Origin: Candidatus Nealsoniibacteriota bacterium
GTDB taxonomy: Bacteria; Patescibacteriota; Minisyncoccia; Minisyncoccales; PWPS01
Direction: 5' to 3'
Assembly: GCA_003561025.1 (NCBI GenBank)
Contig: PWII01000011.1
Span: forward strand, 1-30,536
Length of the DNA: 30,536 nucleotides
Made by a program: the position numbers and the translations under genes. This document shows positions 15,381 through 23,055 of the stretch, one piece after another (position 1 is the stretch's first letter; each line of letters begins with the position of its first letter). Below the pieces are notes generated by a model that was given only the letters and a program-made list of their open reading frames with translations, was not told the origin of the DNA and did no database searches.

Positions 15381-15398
15381 TATTTAATTTGTAGAGCT

Positions 15399-16346
15399 AT
15401 GATTATATTACTTTATGGAAAAGATAGATACCGTATTAATAGGAAAGTAAGCAATATTGTTGAGGAGTATAAAAAAAGAAATCAGAGCGGACTTAACCTT
15501 GTTTTTTTAGATGCAGAAAACTCTTTTAAAGAGCTTTTTGATCAAGAAAAACAGATTGGAATGTTTGAGGAAAAGCGTCTTATTGTGGCAAAGGATATGT
15601 TTGCCGGCAAAAATCTAAAAGCAGATTTGTTGAAAAATGGAAAAAAAATAATAGAGACGGAGGATGTAATTCTATTTTATGAAGAAAGAGAAATAAAAAA
15701 GACTGACCCGGTACTCTCTTTTTTGTTAAAAGAAGAAAAGAAAGACAAAAAGAGAGTAACATGTCAGGAATTTGCTCCTTTCTCTAAGGCAAAACTTGTT
15801 TCATGGATAGAGGGAGAATTTAAAAAAAATAGAGTAGTAGCAGACAGAGATGTTGTTGAAACTCTTGCGTTAATTGGGGGCGAGAACCTCTTTTTGATAA
15901 AGAATGAAATCGACAAACTTTCTTTATACAAGAAAGATATAAAAAAAGAAGACATTAATCTTCTAACAAAAATAGAAAAGGATATAAATATATTTAATAC
16001 GATAGACAGTATTGCAAAAAAAGACAGAGAAAGAGCGATTTTTTCAATCTATGATCATCTACAAAAGGGAGATAACCCGCTCTATCTTTTTTCTATGATA
16101 GTTTTTCAATTTCGCAACTTAATCTTAATAAGAGAACTTTTAGAAAGAGGCCTTATATATAATGAGATAAGAAAGAAGTTAAATTTTCATCCTTATCTTT
16201 TTCAAAAAAGCTACAAGCAAGCGGAAAAGTTCACCTATGATGAATTAAAAAATATATATTCAAGACTTTTTGAAATTGATCTAAAATCAAAAACAGGAAA
16301 AATTGATCCTGTTTTGGGGCTTCATCTTTTTCTTTTTAATATTTAA
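15399..16346 (+). CDS. holA: DNA polymerase III delta subunit
   Basis: A 315-residue clamp-loader wrench subunit that opens the beta clamp. The N-terminus MIILLYGKDRYRINRKV matches the family's start (LxGxDxY). The clamp-binding region includes QEKQIGMFEEKRLIVA (about 48-63). The middle has LIGGENLFLIKNEIDKLSLY (about 165-184), typical of HolA domain II. The C-terminal helical collar domain (from about 205) includes NPLYLFSMIVFQFRNLILIR. Length is slightly below E. coli HolA (343). It follows mutM closely and is convergent with rpsT, leaving only 3 bp between the two stops. Confidence 0.92.
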   Translation: MIILLYGKDRYRINRKVSNIVEEYKKRNQSGLNLVFLDAENSFKELFDQEKQIGMFEEKRLIVAKDMFAGKNLKADLLKNGKKIIETEDVILFYEEREIKKTDPVLSFLLKEEKKDKKRVTCQEFAPFSKAKLVSWIEGEFKKNRVVADRDVVETLALIGGENLFLIKNEIDKLSLYKKDIKKEDINLLTKIEKDINIFNTIDSIAKKDRERAIFSIYDHLQKGDNPLYLFSMIVFQFRNLILIRELLERGLIYNEIRKKLNFHPYLFQKSYKQAEKFTYDELKNIYSRLFEIDLKSKTGKIDPVLGLHLFLFNI

Positions 16347-16349
16347 AAA

Positions 16350-16604
16350 TCAAGTAGTGGCCTTTGTGAGACGGGACTTCTTTCTTGAGGCAGTATTTTC
16401 CTTTATTATTCCTCTTTTTGCAGCCTTATCAATTATCTTGTACGCTTTTGGAAGAAGCTTTTGAGCTTCTTTTTTCTTATTTTCTGAAATTAGTTCACGA
16501 ATCTCCTTTACTATCCTTTTCATTCTACGCTTATATCCTAAATTAAGAATATGGCGTTTCTCATTTTGGCGTAGTCTTTTTTTTGCTGTTTTTGTAATTG
16601 GCAT
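16350..16604 (-). CDS. rpsT: 30S ribosomal protein bS20
   Basis: An 84-residue basic helical protein. The start MPITKTAKKRLRQNEKRHILN matches the bS20 pattern in which K..A.KR.RQ..KR..RN contacts 16S rRNA helices. The C-terminus has KAAKRGIIKENTASRKKSRL, the standard bS20 ending. It is monocistronic, minus strand, with a good promoter at 16635-16663. Confidence 0.95.
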   Translation of the reverse strand: MPITKTAKKRLRQNEKRHILNLGYKRRMKRIVKEIRELISENKKKEAQKLLPKAYKIIDKAAKRGIIKENTASRKKSRLTKATT

Positions 16605-16634
16605 ATCTTTTGGTAAAATAAGTTTACGCTGTAC

Positions 16635-16663
16635 TGTATATCATTTTTTCATTTTTTAGTCAA
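16635..16663 (-). promoter_or_regulatory. Sigma70-type promoter of rpsT
   Basis: On the minus strand TTGACT (16663-16658), a 17-bp spacer and TATACA (16640-16635). It lies about 30 bp upstream of the rpsT ATG. Confidence 0.75.
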
Positions 16664-16666
16664 ATA

Positions 16667-16675
16667 TGGTAATAT
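16667..16675 (+). promoter_or_regulatory. Extended -10 element upstream of ruvA
   Basis: TGGTAATAT is an extended -10; the -35 region is weak. It overlaps the upstream edge of the divergent rpsT promoter, so the two may interfere. Confidence 0.4.
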
Positions 16676-16705
16676 ATCTAAAGGACTAAAAAGATAATTA
16701 ATTAT

Positions 16706-17245
16706 ATGATTTATTACTTGAAAGGGAAGATTATAATAAAAGAGGATGATTATCTGGTTATTGATGTAAATGGTGTCGGCTACAAGGTTTTTGCAATTAC
16801 AGAAGAGATAGAAGAAGGAGATAAAGAGATAGTATTGTTCTGTTTTACGCAAAGCACGGAAAAAGATATTCGTATTTATGGCTTTAGAGAAAAAGAAAAC
16901 CTTCTCTTTTTTGAAAAATTGATAAATATATCCGGGATAGGGCCAAAAACGGCTCTTCGTATCGCATCAATTGCCTCAATGCCAGAGCTAAAAAAGGGAA
17001 TAGAAGAAGATGACAGAGAGATAATGAAAAAAATCTTTAGTATAGGAAAGAAGAAGGGGCAGCAGGTGATTTTTGAGTTATCTAGAAAATTTATTGAAGA
17101 GGAGAAAAAAGACGAAGCCTTTTTAGCACTCAAAAATCTTGGCTTTTGTGAAAAGAAAATAAGCGAAGCACTTAAGAAAGTAACCAAAGGAAAAAACGAA
17201 GAAGAGAGAGTTGAAGAAGCATTAAAAATATTGGGGGGCAAATAA
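16706..17245 (+). CDS. ruvA: Holliday junction DNA helicase subunit RuvA
   Basis: A 179-residue protein that binds four-way junctions and loads the RuvB motor. The N-terminal OB domain begins MIYYLKGKI and has NGVGYKVF. Two helix-hairpin-helix motifs follow: INISGIGPKTALRIA (about 73-87) and IFSIGKKKGQQVIFEL (about 110-125). The small C-terminal domain III contacting RuvB is present (AFLALKNLGFCEKKI, about 138-152). It is somewhat shorter than E. coli RuvA (203). ruvB and ruvC are not in this window. The next gene follows after 11 bp. Confidence 0.95.
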   Translation: MIYYLKGKIIIKEDDYLVIDVNGVGYKVFAITEEIEEGDKEIVLFCFTQSTEKDIRIYGFREKENLLFFEKLINISGIGPKTALRIASIASMPELKKGIEEDDREIMKKIFSIGKKKGQQVIFELSRKFIEEEKKDEAFLALKNLGFCEKKISEALKKVTKGKNEEERVEEALKILGGK

Positions 17246-17256
17246 AAACAGAGAAA

Positions 17257-18561
17257 ATGAAAAAAATTTTAAGAAAAATAATTCCGGAGTGGCTTGTTTT
17301 AAAATATCATTGGCTTGTTGCTTTTTTTGCGGCTTTTTACTATCGTTTTCCTTCAAAAAGAATGATTGTCATTGGTGTTACGGGAACAAAAGGAAAAACT
17401 TCTACGGTCAATTTTATTTGGAGCGCGCTGAATTTTAGCGGGAAAAAAACGGGAATTATAAGCACTACTAGCATAAAAATAGGGAAAAAAAATATTCTAA
17501 ACGATTATCACATGACGATGCCGGGCCGTTTTACTATTTCACGGTTTATGGCTCAAATGGCGAAAGAGGGCTGCGAGGTCTGCATTGTAGAGACAACATC
17601 GGAGGGAATTAAACAACATCGTCACACAGGAATATTTTATGATATTTTGGTCTTTACCAATCTAACGCCAGAACACCTCCCCTCCCACTCAGGAAGCTTT
17701 GAAAAGTACAAGGAAACAAAGGGTTTGATATTTAAAAAACTATCCTCTTTTAGAAAGAAAATAAACGGAAAAGAGACGGAAAAAATTATTATTGCCAATA
17801 AAGATAGCGAGCATGCAGATTATTTCTTGGGATTTCCTGCTGATAAGAGGGTGGGGTTTGCAATAAAAAATGACGCTGATTATGTTGCACGCAATATAAG
17901 AGAAAGTGGCAAGGGAGTTGACTTTGAAGTGAGAAATGAGAATTTTAAAATTGATATTCCCGGAGTTTTTAATGTCTATAATGTTTTTCCAGCAATAATA
18001 ATTTCACAAATTATGGGTGTCAGCTTGAATTCCGTAAAAAAAGGCATTTTGAAATTAAAAAAGATACCGGGAAGAATGGAGGAGATAAAGGCAGGGCAAG
18101 AATTTAAGGTTTTTGTGGATTATGCTCATGAAAAAGAAAGCATTACGGAGGTTTTAAAAACAGCAAACAATATTAAGAAAGAGGGAAAAGTAATTATTTT
18201 ATTGGGAGCGGAAGGGGGAGGAAGAGATAAAGCGAAAAGACCGGCCATGGGAGAAATTTCTGCAAAAATGGCTGACTCTGTTATAGTGAGTAATGTTGAC
18301 CCTTATGAAGATGATCCAAAAGAAATTATAGAAGACATTGTAAAGGTAGCTGAAGAAAATGGTAAAATAAGAGAGGAAAATCTATTTTCTATTGAAGACA
18401 GAAGAAAAGGAATAAAAAAAGCATTAGAGATTGCCGATAAAGGCGATGTGGTTTTAATTACAGGAAAAGGAGCAGAACAGTCTATAACAATAGACGGAAA
18501 GGCATCTCCTTGGGACGATAGAGTTGTTGTTAAGGAGGAGATAGTTAAAATAAAGAAATAA
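17257..18561 (+). CDS. MurE-like Mur ligase lacking the N-terminal UDP-sugar domain
   Basis: A 434-residue Mur ligase of the MurE type, joining an amino acid to a peptide-bearing substrate with ATP. The ATP-binding loop is VTGTKGKTST (41-50). Other marks are VETTSEGIKQHR (111-122), TNLTPEHL (134-141), the carbamylated-Lys motif YKETKGLIF (Lys155), GVFNVYN (236-242) and TGKGAEQS (402-409). The first ~90 residues of normal MurE are missing; instead there is a short hydrophobic stretch (about 12-31, LVLKYHWLVAFFAAFYY) that could sit at the membrane. The DNPR substrate motif is replaced by VDPY (347-350), so meso-diaminopimelate specificity should not be assumed. It follows ruvA by 11 bp. Confidence 0.88.
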   Translation: MKKILRKIIPEWLVLKYHWLVAFFAAFYYRFPSKRMIVIGVTGTKGKTSTVNFIWSALNFSGKKTGIISTTSIKIGKKNILNDYHMTMPGRFTISRFMAQMAKEGCEVCIVETTSEGIKQHRHTGIFYDILVFTNLTPEHLPSHSGSFEKYKETKGLIFKKLSSFRKKINGKETEKIIIANKDSEHADYFLGFPADKRVGFAIKNDADYVARNIRESGKGVDFEVRNENFKIDIPGVFNVYNVFPAIIISQIMGVSLNSVKKGILKLKKIPGRMEEIKAGQEFKVFVDYAHEKESITEVLKTANNIKKEGKVIILLGAEGGGRDKAKRPAMGEISAKMADSVIVSNVDPYEDDPKEIIEDIVKVAEENGKIREENLFSIEDRRKGIKKALEIADKGDVVLITGKGAEQSITIDGKASPWDDRVVVKEEIVKIKK

Positions 18562-18601
18562 GAGCAAGCTTTTAAGATAAGAAAATAATATTTAAAGTAT
18601 T

Positions 18602-18739
18602 ATGAAAAAAATACCAAGAGGATTAAAAAGATATATTAGGAGAGAAAAGAGAGATATAAGAAAAAATATAGGAAATATTAGTGACAAAAAGGAAAAAATA
18701 GAGCAGATTTATAAAAAATATAAATTACAAAAAAAATAG
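18602..18739 (+). CDS. Small basic protein, 45 aa
   Basis: ATG 18602 to TAG 18737-18739. The product begins MKKIPRGLKRYIRREKRDI and ends KYKLQKK. It is highly basic, predicted helical, and would suit RNA or membrane-phospholipid binding. I do not recognise a family. It sits 40 bp after the MurE-like gene and only 2 bp before the NIF3-like ATG, which supports it being translated as part of that operon. Confidence 0.6.
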   Translation: MKKIPRGLKRYIRREKRDIRKNIGNISDKKEKIEQIYKKYKLQKK

Positions 18740-18741
18740 AT

Positions 18742-19683
18742 ATGAAAATAAAAGAGATATACAATCTAGCGATTAATCAAGGCATCAAAAATGACTTTAG
18801 GGGAGAAGAAGAGATAAAAACGATGTTAAAGAGATTAAAAGAGAGATACGAAAAGATGGGAAAAGAAGAAAAGGAAGAATATGACAAAGAAAGGCTTGTA
18901 AATCCTTTTTCTGATACAAGAATACTTTTTGGAGATCCGGAAAAAAAGATAAAAAAGATTATGGTGGGGATTGACATTGATGGAGAGGAAATGCTTTTGG
19001 CAAATGAAATTGGTGATATAGATTTGGTGATATCACACCACCCAAGAGGCGCTGGTTTGGCGGGACTAGATGACGTGATGAGATTACAGATAGACTTAAT
19101 GCATATGTATGGAGTCCCCATAAATGTTGCCGAAAAATTAATTAAAAAAAGAATACAGGAGGTATCAAGAGGAGTCTCTCCCGCTAATCACAACAGAGTT
19201 GTTGATATGGCAAGACACTTAGAGATACCTTTAATGTGCGTACATACACCTTGCGATAATTTGGCAGCACAATTTATTGATAAAAAGATAAAAAAAGATA
19301 AACCGGTTTTTGTTGATGATATTATAAAATCATTAAAAGAGGTTGAAGAATATAAAGAGGCGATAAAGATTGGAGCCGGCCCTCAAATATTTGCAGGCGG
19401 GAAAGAAAACAGAGCGGGAAAGATTGTTATCACCGAAATGACGGGAGGAACCGAAGGCTCTTCAGAGATATATGATAAATTATCAAGGGCTGGCGTAGGG
19501 ACCGTAATTGGAATGCATATTTCTGAAAAAAATAGAGAAGAGGCGGAGAAGGCACACATCAATGTTGTTATTGCAGGTCATATCTCTTCTGATGCAATCG
19601 GAGTAAATCTATTTTTAGATGAGATAGAAAAAAAAGAAATTGATATTATTACCTGTTCCGGGCTTAAGAGAGTTAAAAGATAA
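18742..19683 (+). CDS. NIF3/DUF34-family metal-binding protein
   Basis: A 313-residue protein of the NIF3 (DUF34, YbgI/YqfO) family. Metal-ligand motifs are SHHPRG (H99, H100), VHTPCDN (H168, D172) and a late AGHISSDAIG (H280). Glu-rich helical residues 1-65 form an N-terminal extension before the core. The family is widespread but its biochemical role is unsettled; annotation as a type 2 GTP cyclohydrolase is not established. It is the last gene of the ruvA-murE-like block, followed by a terminator. Confidence 0.87.
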   Translation: MKIKEIYNLAINQGIKNDFRGEEEIKTMLKRLKERYEKMGKEEKEEYDKERLVNPFSDTRILFGDPEKKIKKIMVGIDIDGEEMLLANEIGDIDLVISHHPRGAGLAGLDDVMRLQIDLMHMYGVPINVAEKLIKKRIQEVSRGVSPANHNRVVDMARHLEIPLMCVHTPCDNLAAQFIDKKIKKDKPVFVDDIIKSLKEVEEYKEAIKIGAGPQIFAGGKENRAGKIVITEMTGGTEGSSEIYDKLSRAGVGTVIGMHISEKNREEAEKAHINVVIAGHISSDAIGVNLFLDEIEKKEIDIITCSGLKRVKR

Positions 19684-19704
19684 AAATAAAAAAGTTTTTA
19701 AAAG

Positions 19705-19737
19705 AACTGACAAACTACTCTTTGTCAGTTTTTATTT
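19705..19737 (+). terminator. Intrinsic terminator after the NIF3-like gene, inside the elp3 3' end
   Basis: A 10-bp perfect stem (AACTGACAAA 19705-19714 with TTTGTCAGTT 19721-19730), a 6-nt loop and a T-rich run. The elp3 stop codon (19717-19715) lies in the loop, so the right arm and T-run are elp3 coding sequence. On the minus strand the tract after the stem is less T-rich. Confidence 0.85.
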
Positions 19738-21262
19738 TTTTAACCATATATGTTGCCTTAAGGCGATAGCCTAATTTTCTCCAATAGTTTCTCGTTCCCA
19801 CTCCTGCAATTACAAATAGCTCCTTTGACTTAAACTCTTTTTCTGTTATTTTTTCAGCCTCTCTTATAAGCATTTTTCCAAAGCCCTTGTGTTGAGGAGA
19901 TATCTCTTCATTTTCTGCGAAGAGAAGATGCTGTCCATATGTATGAATTTCTCTTATAACGGTAAAGTTATCTCCCTTTCGCAGTCTTAGAAGAGCATAG
20001 AGCTTGCTTCTTTCTTTATTTTCTAGGGTGAGAAAAACCTCTTTTCCTGCTGATGCTTTGTAGTTTTGACGAAAAAGAAAAACTTTTTCTTTTTTCTCGT
20101 ATTTTCCTTTTATTTCTCGGCACCGAATACATTTACAGTCCCAACCCTCTTCTTTTGCCTCCCTTTTAATATTTTCCCGTAAGTTGGATATCTTGCATCC
20201 ACCGGCAATGCTCTGCATAGGAATATCTCTAAATATTCTTTGTACACGGACATAATAGGGTATGAATTCTTTCTTTATAGTCTTTATAACTTCAGTTGTC
20301 TCTCTATCACTGAAGGCTTTATGCTTTTTCTTCTTAAAGAGCTTATAAAGAGGAGTGTTCTTTAACACGAGACAAGGATAAATTTTTAGAAAATCGGGAC
20401 GAAAGTCACTATTATTAAAAATTTCACGAAAGATTTTAATATCCTTTTGCGGACTGCTTTTTGGAAGATTTAGCATTACTTGATAACAGACCTTAAAGCC
20501 AGCATCTTTTAGAAGCTTTGTCGCCTCCACTATCTCTTTTACACTGTGACCTCTTTTTGTATATTCTAGTATCTTGTCAGAGAGACTCTGTATTCCGAGC
20601 TCAACCATAGTTACTCCAAAAAAGCGAAGATCTTCAATCTCCTTTTTGTCTATAAAATCTGGTCTTGTTTCAACAGAGAGGCAAACGATACGATGCTTTG
20701 TGCTTTCGTTTTTCTTCTGAGCCTCTTTTATATCTCTACTCTTTTTTGCCGACAGAGGGAGACAAGCATCAAAACATTCTTTAATAAACCAACTTTTATA
20801 TTTTTTAGGGTAATAAGACCATGTGCCTCCTACAATTCTAAGCTCTATCTTTCCTGTCGGGTGGCCGGTCTTCTTCAATGCTTCTATTCTCGTTCTGATT
20901 TGTTTTTTTGGATGATACTTGTTTAAGATTGCGCGCATTACTGCCGGCTCGTTGTCTAGATAGCTTTTGGGAAGATCTTTCTCCGTTGGGCAATAGATGC
21001 ATTCCCCGGGACACGGATAGGGCTTAGTTAGTATAGAAACATTAACTACTCCTGAGAGCGAACGGACAGGCCTGGTTTTTAGGAGTGATGCTATCTCTTT
21101 GTTTTTTATCTTTGATTTATGATAAGCTTGTAAGAGATTTACATTAGTTGGAAGAGGAGCCTTGTATCTTTTAGCAACATCTTTTTTTATCCTTTCTAAA
21201 TCTTTAGTGCTTTTGGCACCTTCTTCTATCAGTTGTTTTAATACATTTTTACTTATATCCAT
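19715..21262 (-). CDS. elp3: Elp3-family tRNA U34 carboxymethyltransferase (radical SAM + GNAT)
   Basis: A 515-residue single-subunit Elp3. A basic N-terminal tRNA-binding region (about 1-70) precedes the radical-SAM domain with CPGECIYCP (C84, C88, C91). That domain continues through IELRIVGGTWSYYP, LSVETRPDFI and VTMVELGIQSLSD. A Cys-rich segment (GWDCKCIRC) follows. The C-terminal GNAT acetyltransferase domain (about 440-510) has HKGFGKMLIREAEKI and GVGTRNYWRKLGY. Elp3 uses acetyl-CoA and SAM to make cm5U at the tRNA wobble position. In eukaryotes it is part of Elongator; in some archaea and bacteria it works alone. It is divergent from a Trm9-like methyltransferase 38 bp away, which would complete mcm5U. 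Confidence 0.95.
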   Translation of the reverse strand: MDISKNVLKQLIEEGAKSTKDLERIKKDVAKRYKAPLPTNVNLLQAYHKSKIKNKEIASLLKTRPVRSLSGVVNVSILTKPYPCPGECIYCPTEKDLPKSYLDNEPAVMRAILNKYHPKKQIRTRIEALKKTGHPTGKIELRIVGGTWSYYPKKYKSWFIKECFDACLPLSAKKSRDIKEAQKKNESTKHRIVCLSVETRPDFIDKKEIEDLRFFGVTMVELGIQSLSDKILEYTKRGHSVKEIVEATKLLKDAGFKVCYQVMLNLPKSSPQKDIKIFREIFNNSDFRPDFLKIYPCLVLKNTPLYKLFKKKKHKAFSDRETTEVIKTIKKEFIPYYVRVQRIFRDIPMQSIAGGCKISNLRENIKREAKEEGWDCKCIRCREIKGKYEKKEKVFLFRQNYKASAGKEVFLTLENKERSKLYALLRLRKGDNFTVIREIHTYGQHLLFAENEEISPQHKGFGKMLIREAEKITEKEFKSKELFVIAGVGTRNYWRKLGYRLKATYMVKKIKTDKE

Positions 21263-21300
21263 AAAATAGTAATCTATTGAATTGCTCCAATTAAATCTCT

Positions 21301-21966
21301 ATGAAAGAAAAAGAAGCAAAAAAAATAATGGAAGACCTGCAAGAGGATTATAACCTAGTATCATCTTCTTTTGCAAACTCTAGAGATCGCTTTTGGGAAG
21401 AGATGAAGTTTCTTTTTGATTATGCCAAAAAAGGCGAAGATATTCTTGATCTCGGTTGTGGAAATGGGAGGTTTTGCGAATACTTAAAGCAAACGAATTA
21501 TACAGGAGTCGATTTTTCAGAAAATATGATCAAAGAAGCGAGAAAAAGATATCCCAAAAATAATTTTTTAGTAGGCGATGCTCTTTCTCTTCCCTTTAAA
21601 GATAGCTCTTTTGATAAGGTGTATAGCATTGCTGTAATTCATCAGATTCCGTCAAAAGAGTATAGAGAAAAAGCTGTCTTAGAGATAAAGAGAGTATTAA
21701 GGCCGGGAGGAATGTCTTTTGTTACGGTCTGGAACTTTGGAAAAGAAAATAAGCTTTTTTATCTTAAAAATATACTATTAAATATATTTTCTAAATCATC
21801 CCTTGGTCCAAGAGATTTTTTTCTTAAAAGAAAAAGATATTATTATATATTCAGAAAAGGAGAGCTTTCTTATATCTTTAGAAAGGCGGGATTTAGAGTA
21901 GTAGAGGAGAGTATTATAAAAAAAGGAAAGAGAAACAATTATTACATTATTGCGCAAAAAGAATAA
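21301..21966 (+). CDS. Class I SAM methyltransferase, Trm9/ALKBH8-like
   Basis: A 221-residue Rossmann methyltransferase. Motif I is DLGCGNGRF (50-58), with the acidic ribose-binding Asp71 (GVDFS). GDALSLPF (92-99) and RVLRPGG (131-137) follow. Several details fit the Trm9/ALKBH8 tRNA methyltransferases rather than generic UbiE-type enzymes: the N-terminal YNLVSSSFANSRDRFW, SIAVIHQIPSKEYRE after the FD, TVWNF after the RPGG strand, and the late RYYYIFRKGEL. Trm9 methylates cm5U34 to mcm5U34. Its position, divergent from elp3 with a 38-bp gap, supports that reaction here. Substrate is inferred; a UbiE-like enzyme remains possible. No Trm112-like partner is seen in the window. Confidence 0.82.
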   Translation: MKEKEAKKIMEDLQEDYNLVSSSFANSRDRFWEEMKFLFDYAKKGEDILDLGCGNGRFCEYLKQTNYTGVDFSENMIKEARKRYPKNNFLVGDALSLPFKDSSFDKVYSIAVIHQIPSKEYREKAVLEIKRVLRPGGMSFVTVWNFGKENKLFYLKNILLNIFSKSSLGPRDFFLKRKRYYYIFRKGELSYIFRKAGFRVVEESIIKKGKRNNYYIIAQKE

Positions 21967-22004
21967 ATCTTTTATACTTTTAAAATATAAAGATAATTAT
22001 AACT

Positions 22005-22355
22005 ATGAAAAATATAGGAATAACTCTCGTCGCAATAGGGCTTTTTACTATATTTTATGCTATCTTCTTTTCTGTTCAGATTTTTGTTTTGGGAAGAGAA
22101 GCTCCGGAGATAATCAAAGAAGAGCCTTCTGTTTTAATAGAAGAAGATGTTGATGAAAGGGAGGGTGAGAAAGAGGCCTTAGAGGGGGATCTGGAAGAAG
22201 AAAGCCTTTTACAGATTCAAGAGATGATTGATATTAAAAATATTATTCCTCTTAATCGTATTATAAATTTGTCAGTGGCGACAATCTTTATTATGATACT
22301 TATCTATGCGGGGTTTAAGATTGCGATGATAGGAGTCGCTATTATAAAGAATTAA
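22005..22355 (+). CDS. Two-TM membrane protein, unknown
   Basis: A 116-residue protein I do not recognise. The first TM helix is about residues 4-30. An acidic, probably disordered middle (about 34-70, EPSVLIEEDVDEREGEKEAL) follows, and the second TM helix is about 85-112. Topology would place both termini on one side with an acidic loop on the other. It lies between the methyltransferase (38-bp gap) and the MgtC-like gene (10-bp gap), likely cotranscribed. Confidence 0.7.
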   Translation: MKNIGITLVAIGLFTIFYAIFFSVQIFVLGREAPEIIKEEPSVLIEEDVDEREGEKEALEGDLEEESLLQIQEMIDIKNIIPLNRIINLSVATIFIMILIYAGFKIAMIGVAIIKN

Positions 22356-22365
22356 AAAGATAAAA

Positions 22366-22803
22366 ATGATACAAGAAAGTGAAATATTTATACAGCTCTT
22401 TATAGCACTATTTCTTGGAGCCTTAATTGGGACAGAAAGAGAGTATAAAAAAAAGTCTGCAGGAATAAAGACACATGCCCTTGTCTCTCTCGGGGCGGCT
22501 CTCTTTATTGTTATTGGATTTTATTCTTTCTATGGTGCCAATGGACTGCAGGTCAGCTTTGATCCATCGCGTGTTATTGCCGCTGTTGTTGTTGGAGTCG
22601 GTTTTATCGGTGGGGGACTTATTTTAAAGAGAGATCATGAAGTAGAAGGACTTACCACTGCAGCGGGTTTATGGATTGCTGCTGCTGTCGGAGCAGCAGT
22701 AGGATTAAAGCTATACTTTCCCGCAATTTTTACAGTACTTCTTACTCTTTTTGTCTTTCATGCAATTAGCTTTTTCCAAAATAAATTTATTAGAGAAAGA
22801 TAA
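22366..22803 (+). CDS. MgtC/SapB-family membrane protein, membrane domain only
   Basis: A 145-residue protein matching the N-terminal membrane domain of MgtC/SapB proteins. It has GALIGTEREYK (18-28), the GIKTHALVSLGAAL segment (33-46), GVGFIGGGLILK (77-88) and GLTTAAGLWIAAAVGAAVG (95-113), over about four TM helices. The cytoplasmic C-terminal domain of longer MgtC proteins is absent. MgtC is linked to magnesium starvation and inhibits the F1Fo ATPase in Salmonella; the role of short forms is unknown. Confidence 0.9.
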   Translation: MIQESEIFIQLFIALFLGALIGTEREYKKKSAGIKTHALVSLGAALFIVIGFYSFYGANGLQVSFDPSRVIAAVVVGVGFIGGGLILKRDHEVEGLTTAAGLWIAAAVGAAVGLKLYFPAIFTVLLTLFVFHAISFFQNKFIRER

Positions 22804-22844
22804 AGCTAAAGAGCAAAGTTTTTTTGTTGAGATTCAAGTTAGAT

Positions 22845-23039
22845 TTGACAAAAGATAAATAAAATGCAAGAATAACATCGTTATGATGAGGATAAAGAGA
22901 AATAAGAAAAAAATTTCCCCAAAGGGTCGCTCTACGAGAATTATTCTCGTAAATTTTATGTTTTGCTCTTGTAAAGGGGAGGCTTAGAGAAATTTTAGAA
23001 ACCAAAGAAGACAAAAAGACTCCCCTTAAATAGAGGGGA
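22845..23039 (+). promoter_or_regulatory. Structured greA leader with candidate promoter and alternative hairpins
   Basis: The 252-bp gap before greA holds no convincing gene. TTGACA at 22845-22850 with AAGAAT 17 bp on is a weak promoter. TACGAGAA (22933-22940) and TTCTCGTA (22944-22951) form an 8-bp hairpin. AAGGGGAG (22974-22981) can pair with CTCCCCTT (23020-23027), but TCCCCT (23021-23026) can instead pair with AGGGGA (23034-23039), so the last two are mutually exclusive. A further 9-bp complementarity (22809-22817 with 22962-22970) starts upstream of the promoter. This resembles an attenuator-type leader; function is unproven. Confidence 0.4.
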
Positions 23040-23055
23040 TTGATTTATTAAAAAT

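Noticed and set aside
21950..22153. Plus-strand ORF of 67 codons
   Set aside because: It overlaps the two-TM protein gene in another frame and has no motif; the longer gene with two clean TM helices is preferred.
22790..23014. Minus-strand ORF of 74 codons opposite the greA leader
   Set aside because: No recognisable family, no start signal, and overlaps the mgtC-like 3' end; the plus-strand hairpins explain the region better.
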